NCBI GenBank assembly: GCA_003218935.1
Contig: QHPA01000012.1
Span: 1-9,879 of the forward strand
Direction: 5' to 3'
DNA: 9,879 nt
Source: Verrucomicrobiota bacterium
GTDB taxonomy: Bacteria; Verrucomicrobiota; Verrucomicrobiia; Limisphaerales; AV2
Made by a program: the position numbers and the translations under genes. Below the pieces are notes generated by a model. That model made no database searches, was not told the DNA's origin, and was given only the letters and a program-made list of their open reading frames with translations. Positions 5,947-9,879 of the stretch are shown here, in pieces (positions within the stretch are counted from its first letter, which is position 1; each line of letters starts with the position of its first letter).

Positions 5947-6312
5947 ATGAGACCTGAAAAGAAAGAGGACCTGGGCCGGCGCCGCCACTGGCGGGTTCGC
6001 AAGAAAGTGATCGGCACGCCGGAGCGTCCCCGGATGAGCGTCAAGTTCACGGGCAGGAACATTTACGTGCAATTCATTGATGACAACGCGGGCCGAACGC
6101 TGGCGGCGGTTTCCAGTTTGAGCAAGGCGGTTCCCGACCGGGCGCCGTTGGCGGCCAACGTGACCGGCGCGACGCGCCTGGGCAAGATGGCGGCCGAAAC
6201 GGCAAAAGCCAAAGGTATCGAACAAGTCGTGTTTGATCGCGGCAGCGCCCGCTACCACGGCAAGGTGAAGGCGCTGGCGGACGCCGCGCGGGAAGCGGGA
6301 CTAAAATTCTAA
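5947..6312 (+). CDS. rplR: 50S ribosomal protein L18
   Basis: L18 binds 5S rRNA together with L5 and helps place it in the central protuberance. The 121-residue product is typical (117–122). It has the basic N-terminus [17 protein letters not shown], then [20 protein letters not shown] (23-42) and [15 protein letters not shown], where the family has QVIDDxxGxTLxxAST. The end [20 protein letters not shown] (94-113) plus AREAGLKF is the standard C-terminus. The ATG at 5947 overlaps the stop of a 13-codon frame (5909-5950, [13 protein letters not shown]) as ATGA, which may be chance. No good Shine-Dalgarno sequence is seen. Confidence 0.97.
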   Translation: MRPEKKEDLGRRRHWRVRKKVIGTPERPRMSVKFTGRNIYVQFIDDNAGRTLAAVSSLSKAVPDRAPLAANVTGATRLGKMAAETAKAKGIEQVVFDRGSARYHGKVKALADAAREAGLKF

Positions 6313-6318
6313 TTGAAC

Positions 6319-6323
6319 GAGGA
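6319..6323 (+). promoter_or_regulatory. Shine-Dalgarno site of rpsE (GAGGA)
   Basis: GAGGA ends 5 nt before the GTG at 6329 and decides this non-ATG start. Confidence 0.7.
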
Positions 6324-6328
6324 AAAAA

Positions 6329-6934
6329 GTGGCTGACGTAATCAGAACCAATCCGGAACCAGGCCGCGGCGGCCGCGGTCGGGGCTCGCGCCGGGGCCGA
6401 CCCGCGCCGGAATCCGGTGATGGCTCGGGCGAGGGCAAGGGGGAGAACGAGCTGAGCGAGAAGGTGGTTTACATCAATCGCTCCGCCAAGGTCGTGAAAG
6501 GGGGGCGCCGCTTCAGCTTCAGCGCCTTGATTGTCGTCGGCGACAAGCACGGTCGCGTCGGTCTCGGCCTGGGAAAGGCCGGCGAAGTGGCGGACGCCAT
6601 TCGAAAGGGCGGCGATATCGCCCGGCAAAACATGGTAACCGTGTCGTTGAAAGAGGCGACCATCCCGCACGAGGTGTTCTCGGCCTACGACGGCGCGCGC
6701 GTCCTGCTGCGGCCGGCCTCGCCAGGCACGGGCGTCATCGCCGGCAAGACCGTTCGCGCCGTGCTCGAGTCGGCCGGGGTGAAGGACGTGTTGACCAAAT
6801 CGCTCGGTTCCAAAAACGCCGCCAACGTGGCAAAAGCGACCTTGGGGGCCTTGCAACAACTCCGCTTGCGCCAGGACATTTACCGCGGCCGCGGCCTGGA
6901 GCTGCGCGCGAAGGAAACGACGTCTGCGGCTTAG
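6329..6934 (+). CDS. rpsE: 30S ribosomal protein S5 with Arg/Gly-rich N-terminal extension
   Basis: S5 lines the mRNA entry tunnel with S3 and S4 and affects decoding accuracy. The product has 201 residues against 167 in E. coli. The start is GTG 6329, supported by GAGGA 5 nt upstream. Residues 1-42 are an extension: [17 protein letters not shown] (9-25) followed by an acidic Gly/Ser/Glu stretch. The normal domain starts at about 43 with [20 protein letters not shown], the dsRNA-binding-like fold. Then come [20 protein letters not shown] (67-86), [20 protein letters not shown] (128-147) and [20 protein letters not shown]. The C-terminal tail [17 protein letters not shown] differs from the usual RGKSVEEI end. 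It lies 16 bp after rplR and 5 bp before rplO. Confidence 0.97.
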   Translation: MADVIRTNPEPGRGGRGRGSRRGRPAPESGDGSGEGKGENELSEKVVYINRSAKVVKGGRRFSFSALIVVGDKHGRVGLGLGKAGEVADAIRKGGDIARQNMVTVSLKEATIPHEVFSAYDGARVLLRPASPGTGVIAGKTVRAVLESAGVKDVLTKSLGSKNAANVAKATLGALQQLRLRQDIYRGRGLELRAKETTSAA

Positions 6935-6939
6935 TTTTT

Positions 6940-7413
6940 ATGCGTTTACACGATCTTAAACCTCGTCCCGGCGCCCGACATCGTCGCAAACGACTCGGCC
7001 AGGGTGAATCCAGCGGCCACGGCAAGACCAGTGGACGCGGCGGCAAAGGCCAAACGGCGCGGTCCGGCAGCTCGATCCGCATCGGTTTTGAAGGCGGCCA
7101 GATGCCATTGATTCGGCGGATGCCGAAGCGTGGTTTCAACAATGCGCGTCACACGACCCGCTATATTCCAGTTAGCGTTGAATCGCTCAACCGATTCGAA
7201 AACGGCGCACGCGTGGATGAAGCAGCGTTGCGGGCGGTCGGCCTGGCGAACGGCCGCGGGGCTGGCATCAAGATTCTCGGCGCCGGCGAGTTGAAAAGGA
7301 AATTGAACATTAGCGTGCATGCGTTCAGCGCCTCGGCGCGGGCCAAGATTGAATCGGCGGGTGGCGTCTGCGAGATCGCCGGCGCCGGAAAGGGTAAGCC
7401 AGCCAAAGCTTGA
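6940..7413 (+). CDS. rplO: 50S ribosomal protein L15
   Basis: L15 is a mid-assembly protein with a long N-terminal arm reaching into 23S rRNA. The 157-residue product is slightly longer than the usual 144–150. It begins MRLHDLKPRPGARHRRKRLG, then the Gly-rich arm QGESSGHGKTSGRGGKGQTA (21-40). GFEGGQMPLIRRMPKRGFNN (49-68) is the family signature. The C-terminal globular domain shows IKILGAGELKRKLNISVHAF (110-129) and AKIESAGG. Where most have GRG at 20-22, this one has GQG. It starts 5 bp after rpsE, leaving no room for rpmD (L30), which normally lies between them. Confidence 0.97.
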   Translation: MRLHDLKPRPGARHRRKRLGQGESSGHGKTSGRGGKGQTARSGSSIRIGFEGGQMPLIRRMPKRGFNNARHTTRYIPVSVESLNRFENGARVDEAALRAVGLANGRGAGIKILGAGELKRKLNISVHAFSASARAKIESAGGVCEIAGAGKGKPAKA

Positions 7414-7440
7414 ATCATGTCCCTCTTCCATCGCTGACGC

Positions 7441-8817
7441 ATGTTCCGCGCCATAGCCAACACCTTCGCCAACTGTTTTAAGATTCCCGAACTCAAGTCG
7501 AGGATCATCTTCACGCTATTGCTCCTGGGCATCTGTCGGGTCATGGCCTGGATCACGATCCCGGGTTTGAACGGCGCGGAGCTGATGAAATATTTCGAGA
7601 AGAACGCCGAGACGCTGGGCAGCTCCATTTTAGGCATGTACAGCCTCTTTACCGGCGGCGCGCTCCAGCATTGCGCCGTTGGCTCCCTGGGAATCATGCC
7701 CTACATCACCGCGACCATCATTATCCAACTGATGACGGCAGTGGTTCCCCAGTTGAGCAAACTGGCGCGGGAAGAAGGCGGGCGCGCGAAACTTATCCAA
7801 TATGGCCGTTGCCTGACAGTCGTGTTGTGTCTTGGGCACGGGACGCTCATGGCTTTGACCTGGGAACATCCGGAGAAGCTTCCGAAGTTCACCGGCACGC
7901 TGGTGCTGGAAGAGAACCTCTGGTGGTATCGGATTCAAACCGTGTTGATTCTGACGACCGGCACACTGCTGCTGATGTGGTTGGGGGAACAAATCACGGA
8001 ACGCGGCATCGGCAATGGCGTTTCGCTGGTCATTACCATCGGAATTGTGGCGGACCTGCCCAGCGCCGTTCAGGCGGCTTACGTCATGTTTACTCCGCAC
8101 GCCGGCATCGAACGCCAGTTTAATCTGTTCCACGGAGTGGCGTTGGTTTTCCTGTTGCTGGCGGTGGTGGCCGGTGTCGTCGCGGTCACGCAAGCCCAAC
8201 GGAAAATTCCGGTGCAATACGCCCAGCGGATGGTCGGGCGAAAGGTCTATGCCGGGCAAAGCTCGTTCATGCCGCTGCGGGTCAATTACGCCGGAGTGAT
8301 GCCGATCATTTTTGCGTCGGCAATTCTGATGTTCCCCAGCAAGATTTGCTACCTGTTGAGCAATCTTAAGAGCATGAAGTTCTTTGCGGACATCGGGCGC
8401 CAATTAGAGCAGGGGCATTTGGTTTACTACGTTCTTTATTCGCTGATGATTCTGTTTTTCTCCTACTTCTGGGTGGCGACGCAGTTCAACGAAATCCAGA
8501 TTGCCGACGATTTAAAGAAGCACGGCGGCTACATTCCGGGCGTGCGGCCGGGCCAACAGACCAGCGATTATCTGCACCGGGCGATGAGCCGAATAACTCT
8601 GGCGGGCGCGATCTTTCTGACGGTGATTGCCATCGTTCCTTCGCTGTTGGGACAGGTGTTTCTGATTCCCCAGGCGGTTACCCGGTTTTTTGGCGGCACG
8701 AGCATTTTGATCACCGTGGGCGTCTTGCTGGACACGATGCGGCAGATGGAGTCGCACCTGTTGATGAGGCATTATGACGGATTTTTGAAGAAGGGCCGGC
8801 TTCGTGGCCGCTTCTGA
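7441..8817 (+). CDS. secY: protein translocase subunit SecY
   Basis: SecY is the membrane channel of the Sec translocon and acts with SecE and SecG and with SecA or the ribosome. The 458-residue product is close to E. coli's 443. Ten membrane segments are apparent at about 22-41, 60-102 (plug and TM2), 122-141, 163-182, 190-210, 229-250, 281-302, 326-346, 384-404 and 418-434. Signatures are GEQITERGIGNGVSLVITIG (182-201), RKIPVQYAQRMVGRKVYAGQ (254-273) and DDLKKHGGYIPGVRPGQQTS (356-375), with Arg369 matching E. coli Arg357. FFGGTSILITVGVLLDT closes it. The start is firm: an in-frame TGA lies at 7435-7437. It lies 27 bp after rplO, with no Shine-Dalgarno sequence. Confidence 0.98.
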   Translation: MFRAIANTFANCFKIPELKSRIIFTLLLLGICRVMAWITIPGLNGAELMKYFEKNAETLGSSILGMYSLFTGGALQHCAVGSLGIMPYITATIIIQLMTAVVPQLSKLAREEGGRAKLIQYGRCLTVVLCLGHGTLMALTWEHPEKLPKFTGTLVLEENLWWYRIQTVLILTTGTLLLMWLGEQITERGIGNGVSLVITIGIVADLPSAVQAAYVMFTPHAGIERQFNLFHGVALVFLLLAVVAGVVAVTQAQRKIPVQYAQRMVGRKVYAGQSSFMPLRVNYAGVMPIIFASAILMFPSKICYLLSNLKSMKFFADIGRQLEQGHLVYYVLYSLMILFFSYFWVATQFNEIQIADDLKKHGGYIPGVRPGQQTSDYLHRAMSRITLAGAIFLTVIAIVPSLLGQVFLIPQAVTRFFGGTSILITVGVLLDTMRQMESHLLMRHYDGFLKKGRLRGRF

Positions 8818-8820
8818 TGC

Positions 8821-9468
8821 ATGAAGCGGCGGATCATACTTCTGGGTCCGCCCGGGTCGGGAAAAGGGACCCTTGCCGCGCGATTGCAGCAGGAATTCGG
8901 ATTGGACCACGTTTCGTCGGGCCATTTGCTGCGACGCGAAGTGGAAAACGGCTCAGCCATCGGGCAGCGATCGAAATTGTTCCTTGAAAAAGGCGAGTTG
9001 GTGCCGGACCGGACGGTGCTGAAGTTGATGGGCGAATGGATGAAGTCGGTGCCGCTCGAGCACGGTTTCATGCTCGACGGTTTTCCGCGAACGCTGAGCC
9101 AGGCCAGGGCACTGGACGAATGGCTGGCAGCGCGAAACGCGCCGATCGAGGCCGTCATTTTATACAACTGCGATCTGGCCATTGTTCTCGATCGGATAAC
9201 GGGACGCTGGAGTTGCCCGAAATGCGGCCGGGTGTATCATATTTACTCCGTGCCGCCTGAAGTGGCCGGGATTTGCGACGATTGCCCGGTCAGGTTGACG
9301 CAGCGGGCGGATGACAGTGAGCCAGTGGTGCGCAAACGATTCGAGATTTACACGCGTCAGACCAGACCACTGGCGAAGCATTACCGGCAACAGGGCAAAT
9401 TGACAGTGGTTGAGGCCGCGCTGTCGCCGGAGGAACGGTTCGCGAAAACCGTGGCGGCTTTGAATTGA
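8821..9468 (+). CDS. adk: adenylate kinase, zinc-LID type
   Basis: Adenylate kinase interconverts ATP + AMP and 2 ADP in the cytosol. The 215-residue product is the normal long form. The P-loop GPPGSGKGT is at 9-17, the AMP-binding motif reads SSGHLLR at 32-38, and DGFPRT is at 86-91. DRITGR (124-129) precedes the LID. The LID carries four cysteines, CPKC (132-135) and CDDC (152-155), the zinc-binding form. QRADD is at 161-165, and RKRFEIYTRQTRPLAKHY follows. The family has STGD in the AMP motif with a strongly conserved Asp (E. coli Asp33), which here is His35. The rest of the site looks complete. It starts 3 bp after secY; its stop overlaps the map start. Confidence 0.97.
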   Translation: MKRRIILLGPPGSGKGTLAARLQQEFGLDHVSSGHLLRREVENGSAIGQRSKLFLEKGELVPDRTVLKLMGEWMKSVPLEHGFMLDGFPRTLSQARALDEWLAARNAPIEAVILYNCDLAIVLDRITGRWSCPKCGRVYHIYSVPPEVAGICDDCPVRLTQRADDSEPVVRKRFEIYTRQTRPLAKHYRQQGKLTVVEAALSPEERFAKTVAALN

Positions 9469-9879
9469 AGATCATTCTGAAAACGGGGCGGGACCTCGAA
9501 GCGATGCGACCGGCCTGCGCGGTGGCGAGCATGGTGCTTGAGGAAGTGGCGGCGTTCATCCGGCCGGGCGTGACGACCCGTGAGGTTGACTATTACGCCG
9601 CGTCGCGCATCAAACATTACGGGGCCAGAAGCGCTTTTTTTGGTTACCGGAAGTATCCGTGCAATATCTGCATTTCGGTGAACGACGAAGTGGTGCACGG
9701 ACTGGCGAACGCGCGGCGACTGCAATTTGGCGACATCGTGAGTCTGGATGTGGGCGTGGTTTACAACGGCTTTGTCGGAGACACGGCCCGGACGGTGGCG
9801 GTGGGGGGCTGCAGTCTGGAAGCCCAGCGCCTGATGGACGTCACCGAGAGGTCGCTGTATGTGGGGATTGCTCAGGCGA
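9465..9879 (+). CDS. map: type I methionine aminopeptidase, 3' end cut by window edge
   Basis: This enzyme removes the initiator Met from new proteins at the ribosome. 138 codons are visible of about 250–260. From TTG 9465 it reads MKIILKTGRDLEAMR, the usual N-terminus (MIILKTxxExxxMR); the TTG overlaps the adk stop as TTGA. The next in-frame ATG, 9504, would cut off 13 conserved-looking residues. Visible motifs are FIRPGVTTREVD (31-42), GYRKYPCNICISVNDEVVHG (60-79) with catalytic His78, FGDIVSLDVGVVYNGFVGDT (88-107) with metal ligands Asp95 and Asp106 (E. coli Asp97 and Asp108), and ARTVAVG. The remaining ligands (His171, Glu204, Glu235 in E. coli) lie beyond the window. No zinc-finger extension precedes the domain. 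Confidence 0.95.
   Translation, partial: MKIILKTGRDLEAMRPACAVASMVLEEVAAFIRPGVTTREVDYYAASRIKHYGARSAFFGYRKYPCNICISVNDEVVHGLANARRLQFGDIVSLDVGVVYNGFVGDTARTVAVGGCSLEAQRLMDVTERSLYVGIAQA

Noticed and set aside
7417..7437. Six-codon frame MSLFHR before secY
   Set aside because: It is very short, without a binding site, and most likely chance; it only serves to show that secY cannot start upstream of 7438.
7630..8403. 257-codon minus-strand open frame opposite secY
   Set aside because: It is a shadow of the secY codons, with a His/Gln-rich product and no recognisable domain.

Overview
The window is one stretch of the conserved bacterial ribosomal-protein superoperon (S10–spc type), read entirely on the + strand. 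It holds 19 protein genes in the order rplB(partial)–rpsS–rplV–rpsC–rplP–rpmC–rpsQ–rplN–rplX–rplE–rpsN–rpsH–rplF–rplR–rpsE–rplO–secY–adk–map(partial). Both ends are cut by the window edge. The DNA is GC-rich. I found no RNA genes, insertion sequences, CRISPR arrays, phage genes or defence genes.

The order S10-spc-secY-adk-map is typical of bacteria. rpmD (L30) is missing between rpsE and rplO, which fits several lineages including the PVC group. S14 is the zinc-free type and adenylate kinase carries a four-cysteine zinc LID. Together with the simple-sequence repeats in the gaps, this suggests a Verrucomicrobiota-like organism. The phylum assignment is an inference from style and memory, not proven by the sequence.

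Layout: positions 1–2999 hold the end of the S10 block (L2, S19, L22, S3, L16, L29) and 3007–7413 hold S17 and the spc block (L14 to L15). From 7441 come the translocon channel SecY, adenylate kinase and type I methionine aminopeptidase. Most genes sit 3–27 bp apart, and adk/map overlap. No intrinsic terminator or convincing internal promoter was found, so co-transcription is likely. The products act together: ribosomal proteins build both subunits, SecY receives nascent membrane and secreted chains, Adk balances adenylate pools, and Map trims the initiator methionine.

What stands out is in the gaps. The four longest spacers (841–930, 1550–1667, 3954–4040, 5251–5359) all hold repeats, and three hold clear degenerate tandem arrays with a short period (8 and 7 nt; 6 nt; 8 nt). 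The rpsH–rplF array folds into a long imperfect hairpin. Only three of the 18 visible start sites have a good Shine-Dalgarno sequence. Protein-level oddities are an Arg/Gly-rich N-terminal extension on S5, a short L24, an Asp-to-His change in the AMP-binding motif of Adk, and Asn at an L2 position that is usually His. I see no undescribed multi-gene system; the repeat-filled spacers are the best lead.
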